Shown here in pieces: positions 1 to 9,449 of a stretch of 35,254 bases of DNA. The first letter of the stretch is position 1, and each line of letters starts with the position of its first letter. The notes beneath the pieces are model-generated. The model did no database searches and was not told the DNA's origin. It saw only the letters and a list, made by a program, of their open reading frames with translations. Made by a program: the position numbers and the translations under genes. The stretch lies in contig JAWJLM010000050.1 of the NCBI GenBank assembly GCA_040191315.1, forward strand, positions 1 through 35,254, written 5' to 3'. The DNA is from Bacillaceae bacterium S4-13-56 (GTDB lineage: Bacteria; Bacillota; Bacilli; Bacillales; JAWJLM01).

Positions 1-118
1 ACATTTTCCCGTTATGCGCAGGAGCCACCAATCATATCTCAAGATTCCCCCATTTTTGCGCGTATGTTTCCATTATTCATCTCCAAACAAAATCAGAAAA
101 TAAATCAACGCAAATCCG

Positions 119-147
119 TTGACTCACAATCTTTAGTTTGTTAGCAT
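119..147 (+). promoter_or_regulatory. Putative promoter of the his operon
   Basis: TTGACT (119-124), a 17-nt spacer, then TAGCAT (142-147), which matches the sigma-A -10 box at four of six positions. It lies about 130 nt before the hisZ start. I see no T-box or other long conserved leader between it and hisZ. The assignment rests on motif match and position only. Confidence 0.4.
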
Positions 148-234
148 ATTAGCATGGTAAAGTATTAAAGCAAAAGTGAAATACAATAGAAAATACAACA
201 CCAAAAATGATCATCATTTCACTTTTTGAAAAAT

Positions 235-250
235 GTTCATTACAATGAAC
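235..250. promoter_or_regulatory. Perfect 7-bp inverted repeat before hisZ (possible operator)
   Basis: GTTCATT and AATGAAC form perfect 7-bp arms around a 2-nt centre, in the leader between the putative promoter and the hisZ start. Size and position suit a dimeric repressor site. No regulator is identified from the sequence. Confidence 0.3.
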
Positions 251-277
251 TTTAACAAAAGAAAGGTTGTTTTGTCG

Positions 278-1396
278 ATGAAGAAGCAAATGTTTGAAAA
301 GCCATTAGGCATGCGTGATACATTGCCAGAACTCTATCAGCAAAAAGAAAGAGTAAGGAATGTTCTATCTGAACAGTTAGGGAGCTGGGGGTATCATTAT
401 CTTGATACGCCCATTTTGGAATATTACGAGACTGTTGGGGGAGCAAGTGCCATACAGGATCAACAGCTTTTTAAATTATTGGATCAACAGGGACATACTC
501 TCGTGATGCGCCCGGATATGACAGCACCCATCGCACGAGTGGCTGCCTCAAGATTGAAAGACCAGCCGATGCCTTATCGCTTAGCTTATGCAGGTCCTGT
601 TTTTCGTGCTCAACAGTTCGAGGGCGGACGTCCTGCCCAATTTGAGCAAGTGGGCATTGAGTTAATAGGAGACCCATCGATCTATGGCGATGGAGAAGTC
701 ATCGCACTTCTTGCCAAGTCACTCGAGAAAATTGGGCTCCCTGCTTATCAAATTACAGTCGGACATATTGGTTTCGTCCGCGGGCTTCTGGATGAAGTCT
801 TTCCAGAGGATAAAGAAATTATTGAAAAGTTTATTCATCTTCTCCATAGAAAAAATCGTGTCGGTTTTGAGGAGTTATTAGAACATCAATCTATTAACCA
901 ACAAGATAAAGATCGCATCTTGCAATTGCTCACTTTGAAAGGAAATGGCGACTTAATTGATCGTGCTAGACAGGTGGCTCTATCTAATGAAAAAATGGTA
1001 GAAGCTCTTGAAGAATTAGGAGCTTTAAAGGGAGTCTTGAAAGGCTATGAAGTTACCGATGTCATGGAATATGATTTAACCCTGGTCAGCCATATGAGCT
1101 ATTATACAGGCATTTTATTTGAAGGATATGCCCCAGGGCTTGGTGGATTAATTTGTAACGGTGGTCGTTATGATCAGCTACTCCCTGCTTTTCAATCGAA
1201 TACATCGGCCACTGGATTTGCCATTCACTTAGATGATGTAATTGAGGCGTTAGGCCAGCAAGAATCCCAAGAAAAACCCGAAGTCTTATACTTTAAAAAT
1301 CAACAGGAATTTCTTAAAGCTGTAAAAACAGCCGAGCAGTCCCGTTCAGAAGGAAAACGTGTGATCATCCAAAGAAAGGGGGAGGACCATGAATAG
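278..1396 (+). CDS. hisZ: ATP phosphoribosyltransferase regulatory subunit HisZ
   Basis: HisZ is a paralogue of histidyl-tRNA synthetase that lacks aminoacylation activity. It forms a hetero-octamer with the short form of HisG, and is needed for the first step of histidine synthesis and its feedback control. Visible class II synthetase-like motifs are RPDMT near residue 78, [11 protein letters not shown] near 121, [10 protein letters not shown] near 275 and GGRYDQLL near 295. The protein is about 372 aa, somewhat short of true HisRS because the anticodon-binding domain is missing. I chose ATG 278, whose product begins [15 protein letters not shown] like known HisZ. TTG 272 is an in-frame alternative that sits better behind the GAAAGG at 261-266. 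An upstream in-frame ATG at 233 lies inside the palindrome and has no ribosome site. The gene overlaps hisG by 8 nt and is the first of eight his genes. Confidence 0.93.
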   Translation: MKKQMFEKPLGMRDTLPELYQQKERVRNVLSEQLGSWGYHYLDTPILEYYETVGGASAIQDQQLFKLLDQQGHTLVMRPDMTAPIARVAASRLKDQPMPYRLAYAGPVFRAQQFEGGRPAQFEQVGIELIGDPSIYGDGEVIALLAKSLEKIGLPAYQITVGHIGFVRGLLDEVFPEDKEIIEKFIHLLHRKNRVGFEELLEHQSINQQDKDRILQLLTLKGNGDLIDRARQVALSNEKMVEALEELGALKGVLKGYEVTDVMEYDLTLVSHMSYYTGILFEGYAPGLGGLICNGGRYDQLLPAFQSNTSATGFAIHLDDVIEALGQQESQEKPEVLYFKNQQEFLKAVKTAEQSRSEGKRVIIQRKGEDHE

Positions 1397-2024
1397 TCCA
1401 TTGACCATTGCTATGCCTAAGGGTCGAATTTTTGAGGAGGCGGCAGATTTACTGAAAAAAGCAGGTTATGCCGTTCCAGATGACCCAGAGTCCTCTCGTA
1501 AGCTCATTCTTGATCTCCCGGGGCAAAATATTCGGTATATGATGGCGAAACCAATGGATGTAGTCACCTATGTTGAATACGGAGCTGCAGACATTGGAAT
1601 TGCCGGGAAGGATGTTCTTTTGGAGCAGGATCGTGACGTGTATGAATTATTGGACCTTGAAATTAGTCCATGTTATTTGGCTGTGGCCGGCCTTCCTAAT
1701 CAACCCATGAATTCGATCGCACCAAAAATTGCAACAAAATATCCGAATGTAGCCTCCCAATATTTCCGTGAACAGGGGGAACAAATCGAAATCATTCCTC
1801 TAAACGGATCGATTGAATTAGCTCCCCTTATAGGGCTAGCAGATCGAATTGTTGACATTGTTTCTTCGGGTAGAACCTTAAAGGAAAATGGACTTGTAGA
1901 ATATGAAAAAACAACTTCTATTACCTCAAGATTTATAGCCAATCCAGTAAGTTATCGTTTTAAAGGGAAGCTCATAGATCCGATGGTGGAGAAATTGAGA
2001 AACCAAATCAGAGGAGGGTGGTAA
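1389..2024 (+). CDS. hisG: ATP phosphoribosyltransferase catalytic subunit HisG (short form)
   Basis: HisG condenses ATP and PRPP to phosphoribosyl-ATP, the committed step of histidine synthesis in the cytoplasm. At 211 aa this is the short HisG form, without the C-terminal regulatory domain, and it depends on HisZ, which is encoded directly upstream. Visible family motifs are MPKGR (9-13), [11 protein letters not shown] (65-75) and the PRPP loop [14 protein letters not shown] (156-169). The start is ATG 1389, with AAGGGGGAGG just upstream inside the end of hisZ. The 8-nt overlap suggests translational coupling and matched subunit amounts. Confidence 0.96.
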   Translation: MNSPLTIAMPKGRIFEEAADLLKKAGYAVPDDPESSRKLILDLPGQNIRYMMAKPMDVVTYVEYGAADIGIAGKDVLLEQDRDVYELLDLEISPCYLAVAGLPNQPMNSIAPKIATKYPNVASQYFREQGEQIEIIPLNGSIELAPLIGLADRIVDIVSSGRTLKENGLVEYEKTTSITSRFIANPVSYRFKGKLIDPMVEKLRNQIRGGW

Positions 2025-2025
2025 G

Positions 2026-3297
2026 ATGAAAATCATAAGTCCTAATGAATTGGACGTATTAAAGCGAAAAATAGATACGGGCAGCGAAGAACAACGAAAA
2101 TCTGTTCAATCGATCATTGAGAATGTACGAAAAAGGAAAGATTCTGCACTAAAAGATTACACAAAAATCCTGGACAAGGCAGAGTTAGATGATTTTCGTG
2201 TGAGCGAGCAGGAAATTCAGGCTGCTATAGAAACTCTTCCATCTTCCATGATCAAAACAATCCAAGAGGCTATAGACAATATAAGAGAATATCATGAAAA
2301 ACAAAAACGGCAATCATGGTTTATGACTCGAAACGATGGAACGATGCTAGGGCAGAAAGTAACCCCTCTTGATTCAGTTGGGGTTTATGTTCCTGGTGGC
2401 ACGGCAGCTTATCCTTCCTCTGTCTTGATGAATGTGATTCCCGCTCAGGTCGCTGGGGTAGAAAGGATCGTCATGGTTTCTCCACCTGATAAAGATGGGA
2501 ACTTGAGCAAGGGAGTCCTTGCATCCGCCTGCCTTTTAGGAGTTAAGGAAATCTATAAGGTGGGAGGCGCACAGGCTGTTGCCGCACTAGCTTATGGGAC
2601 GGAGACCATTACTCCCGTCGATAAAATTACAGGACCTGGAAATATTTATGTTGCACTTGCCAAAAGAGAGGTCTTTGGAGATGTTGATATCGACATGATC
2701 GCGGGTCCATCTGAGATTGTAGTTTTATCAGATGAAACAGGCAACTCTACTGAAATTGCAGCAGACCTCCTCTCTCAAGCAGAACATGATGAACGCGCAT
2801 CAAGCATTCTAGTTACTACCTCTGAAAAATTAGGTCATGAGGTTGCACAGCAGGTTGAAGATCAGCTTCGTACCTTGCCTAGAGAGGTTATTGCAAGAAC
2901 TTCTGTTGAAAATTATGGAGGAGTCGTACTATGCAAGAATTTAACGGAAGCTATTGATGTAGTTAATCAGTTGGCGCCGGAGCACTTAGAAGTTTTAGTA
3001 GAAGAACCATTCACCTACTTAGATCAAATTCGGCACGCTGGTGCTATATTTATAGGGAAATACAGCTCAGAGCCTGTCGGTGATTATTTCGCAGGAACGA
3101 ATCATGTTTTACCTACGAATGGAACAGCTAGATTTTCAAGTCCTCTTAATGTGGATGACTTTATGAAAAAATCAAGTGTCATTTATTATAGTCAACAAGC
3201 GTGGAAGGAAAACTATGAAAAGATAGCAGACTTTGCTCGCTTAGAGGGCTTTGAAGCTCACGCGAGAGCTGTTGAAATCAGGAAGCGAGGGAACTAG
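2026..3297 (+). CDS. hisD: Histidinol dehydrogenase HisD
   Basis: HisD carries out the last two oxidations of the pathway, L-histidinol to L-histidine with two NAD+, as a zinc-dependent homodimer. At 423 aa it has normal length. Recognisable motifs are [12 protein letters not shown] (121-132), GPGNIY (203-208), GPSE near 227, the zinc-binding Q251 and H254 in SQAEHDERA, and the catalytic pair E319-H320 in APEHLEV. A distal zinc-site Asp (GDYFAGTNH, near 353) and a C-terminal His (near 415) are also present. The start is 1 nt after the hisG stop, preceded by AGAGGAGGG. Confidence 0.97.
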   Translation: MKIISPNELDVLKRKIDTGSEEQRKSVQSIIENVRKRKDSALKDYTKILDKAELDDFRVSEQEIQAAIETLPSSMIKTIQEAIDNIREYHEKQKRQSWFMTRNDGTMLGQKVTPLDSVGVYVPGGTAAYPSSVLMNVIPAQVAGVERIVMVSPPDKDGNLSKGVLASACLLGVKEIYKVGGAQAVAALAYGTETITPVDKITGPGNIYVALAKREVFGDVDIDMIAGPSEIVVLSDETGNSTEIAADLLSQAEHDERASSILVTTSEKLGHEVAQQVEDQLRTLPREVIARTSVENYGGVVLCKNLTEAIDVVNQLAPEHLEVLVEEPFTYLDQIRHAGAIFIGKYSSEPVGDYFAGTNHVLPTNGTARFSSPLNVDDFMKKSSVIYYSQQAWKENYEKIADFARLEGFEAHARAVEIRKRGN

Positions 3298-3298
3298 A

Positions 3299-3892
3299 GT
3301 GGAAGAACGTCGCAGTTATATTAATCGTCAAACAAGGGAAACGCAAATAGAGGTTAACCTGTTTATTGATGGAGATGGCAAATCAGAGCTAGATATCCAG
3401 GTGCCTTTTATGGCTCACATGATGGAGCTTTTTACGAAGCACGGCTTTTTTACTACAAATATTAAGGCTAAAGGGGATGTGGAGGTGGATGACCACCACG
3501 TAACGGAGGACCTTGGGATTTGTTTAGGTCAGGCTTTAAAACAGGCCCTTGGAACAAAAGAAGGAATTAAACGTTACGGTTCCTCTACCATTCCGATGGA
3601 TGAAGCTCTGGTGACCGTGGCTGTTGATTTAAGTGATCGTCCACATTTGGAGTGGAAGGCTGAGTTACCTTCCACTAAACTTGGAACTTTTGATACGGAA
3701 AATGTCCACGAGTTTTTTTGGAAGTTCGCTTTGGAAGCTCGTATGAACTTGCATATAGTTGTTCACCATGGCCGCAATACCCATCACATCGTGGAGGCTA
3801 TGTTTAAGGCTATAGCTAGGGCGTTGGATGAAGCTACGCAAATTGATCCGCGAATTCAAGGTATACTTTCTACGAAAGGAAGCTTAGGATAA
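3299..3892 (+). CDS. hisB: Imidazoleglycerol-phosphate dehydratase HisB
   Basis: HisB dehydrates imidazole glycerol phosphate to imidazole acetol phosphate. It is the monofunctional form (about 197 aa) with no fused histidinol phosphatase. The two metal-binding signatures are DDHHVTED (H66, H67) and HHGRNTHH (H156, H157, H162, H163), which hold the di-manganese site. I place the start at GTG 3299, 1 nt after the hisD stop, with GGAAGCGAGG about 8 nt upstream. The in-frame ATG at 3251 lies within hisD, has no ribosome site, and adds 16 residues unlike HisB. Downstream hisH follows with no gap. Confidence 0.95.
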   Translation: MEERRSYINRQTRETQIEVNLFIDGDGKSELDIQVPFMAHMMELFTKHGFFTTNIKAKGDVEVDDHHVTEDLGICLGQALKQALGTKEGIKRYGSSTIPMDEALVTVAVDLSDRPHLEWKAELPSTKLGTFDTENVHEFFWKFALEARMNLHIVVHHGRNTHHIVEAMFKAIARALDEATQIDPRIQGILSTKGSLG

Positions 3893-4525
3893 ATGATTGG
3901 GATTATAGATTACGGCATGGGCAATCTCTACAGTGTGGAAAAAGCCTTCGAGAGACTCCGTTTCCCAGCTTTTTTAAGTGGAGATCGTAAGGAGCTGGAG
4001 AAAGCTGATGGACTTCTTCTACCAGGCGTTGGTGCATTTCCTGACGCAATGAAGGCCCTTTACGAGCAAGAACTGGTGGACTGGGTTCAAGAAAAAGCAG
4101 CTAATGGGACACCTCTTTTTGGAATTTGCCTTGGAATGCAGCTTCTTTTTGAGGAAAGTGAAGAAATAAAGCCTACGAAGGGGCTGGGTCTTCTAGAAGG
4201 AAGGATTATTCCTTTTCGGGGAATGGATGGTCAGGGGAACCGCTATAAAGTGCCTCATATGGGATGGAATCGTTTGACCTTTGAACAACCCGATTCGCCT
4301 ATTGTGAAAGATACAGAAGAAGGCTATGTGTATTTTGTACATTCATATCTGGCCGAGACTACCCCTGAATTGACGATTGCTTCTGCTACCTATGAAACGA
4401 AGGTGCCAGGTGTTGTAGGCAGAGGGAATGTTTTTGGTGCACAGTTTCACCCTGAAAAAAGTGGAGCAACAGGAATGAAGCTCTTAGAGAACTATTGCGA
4501 TTTTGTTCAGAATAAAAAGGCTTAA
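3893..4525 (+). CDS. hisH: Imidazole glycerol phosphate synthase glutaminase subunit HisH
   Basis: HisH is the class I glutamine amidotransferase subunit that supplies ammonia to HisF. The nucleophile C79 lies in FGICLGMQLLFEESEE, and the His/Glu of the triad are H186 and E188 in QFHPEKSG. At 210 aa it has the usual length. The ATG directly abuts the hisB stop, so translational coupling is likely. It is followed by the only sizeable gap in the operon (140 nt), which contains a repeated hairpin element. Confidence 0.97.
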   Translation: MIGIIDYGMGNLYSVEKAFERLRFPAFLSGDRKELEKADGLLLPGVGAFPDAMKALYEQELVDWVQEKAANGTPLFGICLGMQLLFEESEEIKPTKGLGLLEGRIIPFRGMDGQGNRYKVPHMGWNRLTFEQPDSPIVKDTEEGYVYFVHSYLAETTPELTIASATYETKVPGVVGRGNVFGAQFHPEKSGATGMKLLENYCDFVQNKKA

Positions 4526-4550
4526 TGCTAATAGATAAACATGCATTTAT

Positions 4551-4614
4551 TTAGAAAACTTGGCATTCGCCAAGCCTTTGTGGCGAATGGCTTAGTTGCA
4601 CTTATGCAGATAGG
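4551..4614 (+). repeat. Dispersed 64-bp hairpin repeat, copy 1 (after hisH)
   Basis: This segment matches the reverse complement of 28198-28261 at 60 of 64 positions by eye. Its core is a hairpin with a perfect 9-bp stem, CATTCGCCA (4564-4572) and TGGCGAATG (4581-4589), and an 8-nt loop. It begins 26 nt after the hisH stop. The other copy begins 7 nt after the ptsI stop, so both copies are read in the same direction as the gene they follow. Confidence 0.85.
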
Positions 4615-4637
4615 AAAGTTTTATACTTTCCTATCTG
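4607..4637 (+). other. Strong 13-bp RNA hairpin between hisH and hisA
   Basis: CAGATAGGAAAGT (4607-4619) and ACTTTCCTATCTG (4625-4637) form a perfect 13-bp stem with a TTTAT loop. The bases that follow are TTAAAAAAA rather than a U-tract, so it is not a standard intrinsic terminator. It lies inside an operon whose downstream genes must still be expressed, so an mRNA processing or stabilising role is more likely. It overlaps the end of the 64-bp repeat. Confidence 0.6.
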
Positions 4638-4665
4638 TTAAAAAAATTTGAAATAGAGGGATACC

Positions 4666-5406
4666 ATGGATATCGGAATATATCCGGCGATTGATATGCG
4701 AGGCGGCAAATGTGTACGTCTTTTGCAAGGAGATTATGCTAAAGAAACCATATATGGAGATTCTCCCTTTGATATGGCCAAAACCTTTGTAGAGGCTGGC
4801 GTCAAATGGATTCACATGGTGGATCTTGATGGAGCAAGGGATGGAAAGCGAATCAATGCGGAGCATGTACTTCGAGTGGCAAAAGAACTTCCTGTAAAAG
4901 TGCAAATTGGGGGAGGAATCCGTTCAGAAGAAGATGTCGCTTTTTACGTAGAACAAGGGGCCGATAGGGTCATTATTGGAAGTATTGCAGTTTCTAATAA
5001 AGAACTAACCAAAGAATTGCTGAAAAAATATCCTGGCAAAATCGCCATAGGATTAGATGTGAAAGACGGATTTGTTGCTACTCATGGGTGGTATGACACT
5101 TCTTCGGTCACAGCAGTAGAATTGGGAAAAGAATATGCACAGGCTGGAGCTTCCATTTATATCTACACGGACATATCTAAAGATGGAATGATGCAAGGTC
5201 CGAATGTACAGGCAATCACTGAATTGGCAGAAGAAACGGGGGTTCCTGTCATTGCTTCGGGAGGTGTTCGTGGGCAACAGGATGTGGAGGAACTGTCTAC
5301 TTATCCAAGAAAATTGGTGGAGGGTGCGATTATTGGGAAAGCCCTTTATACAGGTGCAGTTAACCTCCGCAAGCTTATGAATGAGGTGGATAGCCATGCT
5401 GACTAA
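4666..5406 (+). CDS. hisA: ProFAR isomerase HisA
   Basis: HisA performs the Amadori isomerisation of 5'ProFAR to PRFAR. It is a (beta/alpha)8 barrel of 246 aa. The catalytic acid/base aspartates are D10 ([14 protein letters not shown]) and D169 ([10 protein letters not shown]), each on a half-barrel. Phosphate-binding loops are [11 protein letters not shown] (81-91) and IASGGVR near residue 220. Translation starts at ATG 4666 after AGAGGGATACC. The gene follows the unusual 140-bp hairpin-bearing gap and overlaps hisF by 11 nt. Confidence 0.97.
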   Translation: MDIGIYPAIDMRGGKCVRLLQGDYAKETIYGDSPFDMAKTFVEAGVKWIHMVDLDGARDGKRINAEHVLRVAKELPVKVQIGGGIRSEEDVAFYVEQGADRVIIGSIAVSNKELTKELLKKYPGKIAIGLDVKDGFVATHGWYDTSSVTAVELGKEYAQAGASIYIYTDISKDGMMQGPNVQAITELAEETGVPVIASGGVRGQQDVEELSTYPRKLVEGAIIGKALYTGAVNLRKLMNEVDSHAD

Positions 5407-6154
5407 AAGAATTATACCCTGCCTTGATGTTAAAGAGGGCCGAGTCGTAAAAGGGATACAATTTGTTAATCTGCGCGATGCGGGCGACCCAGTTGAACTT
5501 GCTAAAGTGTATGATAAGCAAGGGGCGGATGAACTTGTATTTTTAGATATTTCAGCTTCACATGAAGGAAAGGAAACCATGATTGATGTTGTGCGAGAGG
5601 TTGCAGCAGAACTGGCTATTCCTTTTACGGTGGGAGGAGGAATTCGTACTTTAGAGGATATGAAAAGAGTACTGAGAGCCGGTGCAGATAAGGTCTCATT
5701 AAATACAGCTGCTATTGAAAATCCTTCTATTATCAAAGAAGGGTCTGACTTTTTTGGAAAGCAATGTATCGTTGTTGCTATAGACGCAAAGTTTGAACCA
5801 GAAGAAAGTAAATGGTATGTCTATACGCATGGAGGAAGAAAAAAGTCACAATATGAGTTGATTGAATGGGTTCGTAAAATAGAAGAACTGGGTGCAGGTG
5901 AAATCCTTTTAACGAGCATGGATCAAGACGGAGAGAAAAAAGGTTTTGATTTACCGTTATTGAAAGCTGTTCAGGAAATTGCAACCATTCCTGTCATTGC
6001 TTCTGGAGGAGCAGGAAGTGCCGAGCATTTTGTAGATGCATTTCAAGAAACCCAAGTCGATGCAGCATTAGCGGCTTCGATTTTTCATTATCAAGAAACA
6101 TCCATTCAAGCTGTTAAGGAACAGTTAAAGGAGAAGGGAGTTCATGTGCGATGA
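5396..6154 (+). CDS. hisF: Imidazole glycerol phosphate synthase cyclase subunit HisF
   Basis: HisF is the cyclase subunit that uses HisH-derived ammonia to convert PRFAR to imidazole glycerol phosphate and AICAR. It is a (beta/alpha)8 barrel of 252 aa, homologous to HisA. The catalytic aspartates are D11 ([13 protein letters not shown]) and D130 (VVAIDAK). I chose ATG 5396, with GAGGTGG 6 nt upstream and a product that starts [11 protein letters not shown]. An in-frame ATG at 5381 lies before that ribosome site. The 11-nt overlap with hisA and 4-nt overlap with hisI indicate coupled translation. Confidence 0.96.
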   Translation: MLTKRIIPCLDVKEGRVVKGIQFVNLRDAGDPVELAKVYDKQGADELVFLDISASHEGKETMIDVVREVAAELAIPFTVGGGIRTLEDMKRVLRAGADKVSLNTAAIENPSIIKEGSDFFGKQCIVVAIDAKFEPEESKWYVYTHGGRKKSQYELIEWVRKIEELGAGEILLTSMDQDGEKKGFDLPLLKAVQEIATIPVIASGGAGSAEHFVDAFQETQVDAALAASIFHYQETSIQAVKEQLKEKGVHVR

Positions 6155-6789
6155 ACCAAAAGTGGATAGAAGAAGTTCGATTTGATGAAAAGGGATTAGT
6201 TCCTGCTATTGTTCAGGATAGTGCTAGTAAAGAAGTGCTGACCCTTGCCTATATGAACAAAGAATCGTTAACTAAAACAATTGAGACAGGTCAAACGTGG
6301 TTCTTTAGTCGTTCAAGGCAGGAGCTTTGGCATAAAGGAGAGACGTCAGGCAACACTCAAACAGTGCAATCCATAAAATATGACTGTGACCAGGATGCTG
6401 TACTTGTTTTAGTTGATCCAGCAGGTCCTGCCTGTCACACAGGAAGCTATTCTTGCTTTGATAAGACCGTGTATGGGAATGAGACAGTTGCAATAGAGGA
6501 CCGTTACGCCATTATAAATGAACTAGAATCTTTACTTGCAAAAAGAAAGCAGGAGCTGCCAGAAGGATCCTACACCGCTTCCCTTTTCAAAGGTGGAGTC
6601 GATCGAATCGGGAAAAAGGTAATTGAAGAAGCGGGTGAGGTGGTTATTGCTGCCAAAAATCATGACCAAGAGGAAATGGCTTGGGAGGCTGCGGATCTAT
6701 TGTTTCACACCTTACTTCTAATGACAGAAGAAAAGCTTTCAATTGATCGAGTCTTACAAGTTTTAGAAGAACGCCATCAATCAAAATAG
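6151..6789 (+). CDS. hisI: Bifunctional PR-AMP cyclohydrolase / PR-ATP pyrophosphatase HisIE
   Basis: This fused enzyme carries out steps 2 and 3 of histidine synthesis. The N-terminal cyclohydrolase domain (about residues 1-115) shows WHKGETSGN and the metal-binding DCDQDAVLV and PACHTG segments. The C-terminal pyrophosphatase domain (about 120-212) is MazG-like, with [12 protein letters not shown]. It is the last his gene, with an ATGA overlap with hisF. No obvious terminator lies directly after the stop; the G/C-rich hairpin of the repeat at 6799-6954 is the first strong structure. Confidence 0.96.
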   Translation: MNQKWIEEVRFDEKGLVPAIVQDSASKEVLTLAYMNKESLTKTIETGQTWFFSRSRQELWHKGETSGNTQTVQSIKYDCDQDAVLVLVDPAGPACHTGSYSCFDKTVYGNETVAIEDRYAIINELESLLAKRKQELPEGSYTASLFKGGVDRIGKKVIEEAGEVVIAAKNHDQEEMAWEAADLLFHTLLLMTEEKLSIDRVLQVLEERHQSK

Positions 6790-6798
6790 TTGTGACAT

Positions 6799-6954
6799 TT
6801 ATCCCGCATGAACGAGCGGTAATCCCCCCACCAACTCTTTTCTTTTCACTTAAGACTTGAGGTGGGGGTACTACTCCCATGAAAATAAAACATTACATTT
6901 TTCATCCTTGTTGGTGAAGCTTGCTTCATGATTGGCTGCCCGTTCATGTCCGAT
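6799..6954. repeat. Dispersed hairpin element, copy 1 (complete)
   Basis: This is an intergenic repeat shared with 9320-9449. Its ends are imperfect inverted repeats, with a perfect core CATGAACG (6807-6814) and CGTTCATG (6941-6948). Inside is a second inverted repeat, CCCCCCACC (6824-6832) and GGTGGGGG (6861-6868), around a 28-nt loop (6833-6860). The right-hand part (about 6869-6926) aligns directly with copy 2, while the loop aligns only as its reverse complement. It carries no open reading frame. Confidence 0.85.
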
Positions 6955-6984
6955 TGGTTCAAGGCCCTTTAGGTGGGTGCTAAC

Positions 6985-7008
6985 AATCAGTGGGGACGGA
7001 AACTGATT
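6985..7008. other. Small hairpin downstream of the repeat
   Basis: AATCAGT (6985-6991) and ACTGATT (7002-7008) form a 7-bp stem with a 10-nt loop, followed by CGTTTTACTTT. It could be a weak terminator for the his operon or part of the adjacent repeat. The T-run is short and broken. Confidence 0.3.
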
Positions 7009-7043
7009 CGTTTTACTTTATAATTTTTTTCTGTGCATACGTG

Positions 7044-7052
7044 TGTTATAAT
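7044..7052 (+). promoter_or_regulatory. Extended -10 promoter of the TPR gene
   Basis: TGTTATAAT is a perfect -10 hexamer (7047-7052) with an upstream TGn extension. No good -35 box is seen; the stretch there is a T-run. It lies about 30 nt before the TPR start codon and rules out the in-frame ATG upstream of it. Confidence 0.6.
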
Positions 7053-7083
7053 GTCAACGCGTAGTCAGGAGGATTTTATCACA

Positions 7084-8082
7084 ATGTCATCCCTAAGCCA
7101 AAAACAAAATGTTAATAAAATAGTTTCTATTCAACAAGATGCCAATTTTTACTTCCACAAAGGAGTCAAAGCTTTCCAAAAGCGTGATTTCCTTAAAGCA
7201 AAGAAGGCGTTTATTAAGGCAGTCGAATTAGCTCCTAGTGAACCACTGTTTAAGTGTCAGCTTTCAGTATTACACACAGAGATGGGCTCCTATCATGTCG
7301 CTAATCAACTTCTTAATGAAGTCCTAGAAGATTATCAGGAAGAATATAGTGATTGTTATTATTTGTTAGCTAATAATTTCGCGCATCTTGGTTTGTTTTA
7401 TGAAGCTAAGAAGTATTCAAAAAAATATTTAGACACAGAGAATGATGGCGAGTTTGTAGAGGATGCTAGCCAGTTATTAGAGTTAATAGAGTTAAACGAG
7501 GAAGAAATGGATGAAGATTGGATGTTTCAAGAAGAGGACGAACTCCTCATGCATCAGGAATCTGTTTTTTATCACATGGAACGGGAAAATTGGAAAGAAG
7601 CCCTTCCTATACTCAATGAAATGCTAGCGTTATATCCCGATCAGGTCTCTGTTAAACACGATTATGCTTATGTAATTTTCCAGTTGGGTCATAAAGATGA
7701 AGCAATTAAGCTTGAAGAGACTTGGCTTGAAAATGAACCGGGATCCCTTCATAGTCATTGTAATCTTGCTCAATTTTACTATTTAGAGCAATCCGAGAAA
7801 GCGAAGAATCACATGGAGATTCTTCAACTAGTATATCCTATGCATGATGGACAAAAATTAAAAGTAGCAGTTACCTTAGCGAAGGTAGGATATTATAAAG
7901 AAGCATATGACCGTTTTTTAATACTTCAAAAAAGGAACCTTAAAGAATATCGATCCTATTTTCAATGGTTCAGTATATCAGCTTATAAAACGGGTCACCT
8001 ATCTAAAGCACTTGAGCTATGGGAAGAGGGCTTGAAGAAATTCCCTTGCTTATCGCAAAAGAAAGGACCTTGGGAATGGTAA
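7084..8082 (+). CDS. yvcD: Tetratricopeptide repeat protein (YvcD type)
   Basis: This is a soluble protein of about 332 aa made largely of TPR-like helical pairs. Examples are FHKGVKAFQKRDFLKAKKAF near the N-terminus, then SDCYYLLANNFAHLGLFYEA, WKEALPILNEMLALYP, and AYKTGHLSKALELWEEGL at the C-terminus. The middle is acidic (ELNEEEMDEDW and following). TPR proteins act as protein-interaction scaffolds, and the function of this one is not known. Its place directly upstream of trxB matches yvcD of Bacillus. I chose ATG 7084, after AGGAGG at 7067-7072; an earlier in-frame start at 7033 precedes the promoter -10 box. It has no signal peptide or membrane segment. Confidence 0.85.
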   Translation: MSSLSQKQNVNKIVSIQQDANFYFHKGVKAFQKRDFLKAKKAFIKAVELAPSEPLFKCQLSVLHTEMGSYHVANQLLNEVLEDYQEEYSDCYYLLANNFAHLGLFYEAKKYSKKYLDTENDGEFVEDASQLLELIELNEEEMDEDWMFQEEDELLMHQESVFYHMERENWKEALPILNEMLALYPDQVSVKHDYAYVIFQLGHKDEAIKLEETWLENEPGSLHSHCNLAQFYYLEQSEKAKNHMEILQLVYPMHDGQKLKVAVTLAKVGYYKEAYDRFLILQKRNLKEYRSYFQWFSISAYKTGHLSKALELWEEGLKKFPCLSQKKGPWEW

Positions 8083-8124
8083 CGAAGACATTTAGACTAT
8101 TAAGCTGGTTATAGAGCATATAAA

Positions 8125-9146
<1,022 letters not shown>

Positions 9147-9284
9147 TACAGTTGTCCAAGTACTTCTTCAAAGCAAGAGATATAAAGTAACTGCAATTTA
9201 ACTCTGTTGTAACATGTATGAAACATTTATGGGGTACAATAATAAACATAGAATTGACCCCCTTTTAATAGATATATTTTGAAA

Positions 9285-9317
9285 GCGTAGGCCCCTTGGT
9301 CTGCGCTGATTTTTTTT
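9285..9317 (+). terminator. Intrinsic terminator of trxB
   Basis: GCGTAGGCC (9285-9293) pairs with GGTCTGCGC (9298-9306), with G-U pairs allowed, around a CCTT loop. It is followed by a run of eight T (9310-9317). The dispersed repeat copy 2 begins 3 nt later. Confidence 0.85.
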
Positions 9318-9319
9318 GC

Positions 9320-9449
9320 TTATCCCACACGAACGGGCAGTCATACCCCCACCTCAAGTTTTAAGTGAAATGAAAAGAGTAGGTGGGGTATTGGATCCCA
9401 TGAAAATAAAACATTAAATTGTTCATCCTAGTTGGTGAAGCTTGCTTGC
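9320..9449. repeat. Dispersed hairpin element, copy 2 (right end missing)
   Basis: This aligns with 6799-6926. The left end (ATCCC.CA.GAACG.GC) and right part (CCCATGAAAATAAAACATTA, then GTTGGTGAAGCTTGCTT) run in the same orientation. The 28-nt loop at 9354-9381, between CCCCCACC (9346-9353) and GGTGGGG (9382-9388), matches copy 1 only as the reverse complement (25 of 28 positions). The terminal inverted repeat seen in copy 1 is absent here: the 52-bp tandem array starts where it would lie. Confidence 0.85.

Noticed and set aside
1-144. Plus-strand open frame entering from the left edge (stop TAG at 142-144)
   Set aside because: It encodes 47 residues with no recognisable family, and its end overlaps the promoter-like TTGACT-N17-TAGCAT. 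It could be the tail of an upstream gene but cannot be supported from this window.
145-277. T-box riboswitch before hisZ
   Set aside because: The leader is short and AT-rich, and I find neither the conserved T-box sequence nor a terminator/antiterminator pair.
4607-4645. Intrinsic terminator between hisH and hisA
   Set aside because: The stem is strong but is followed by TTAAAAAAA, not a U-run, in either direction. hisA, hisF and hisI need expression from the same operon.
6799-6954. Insertion sequence or MITE with target duplication
   Set aside because: There are terminal inverted repeats, but no transposase, no clear direct target duplication, and copy 2 lacks one end. Kept as a dispersed repeat only.
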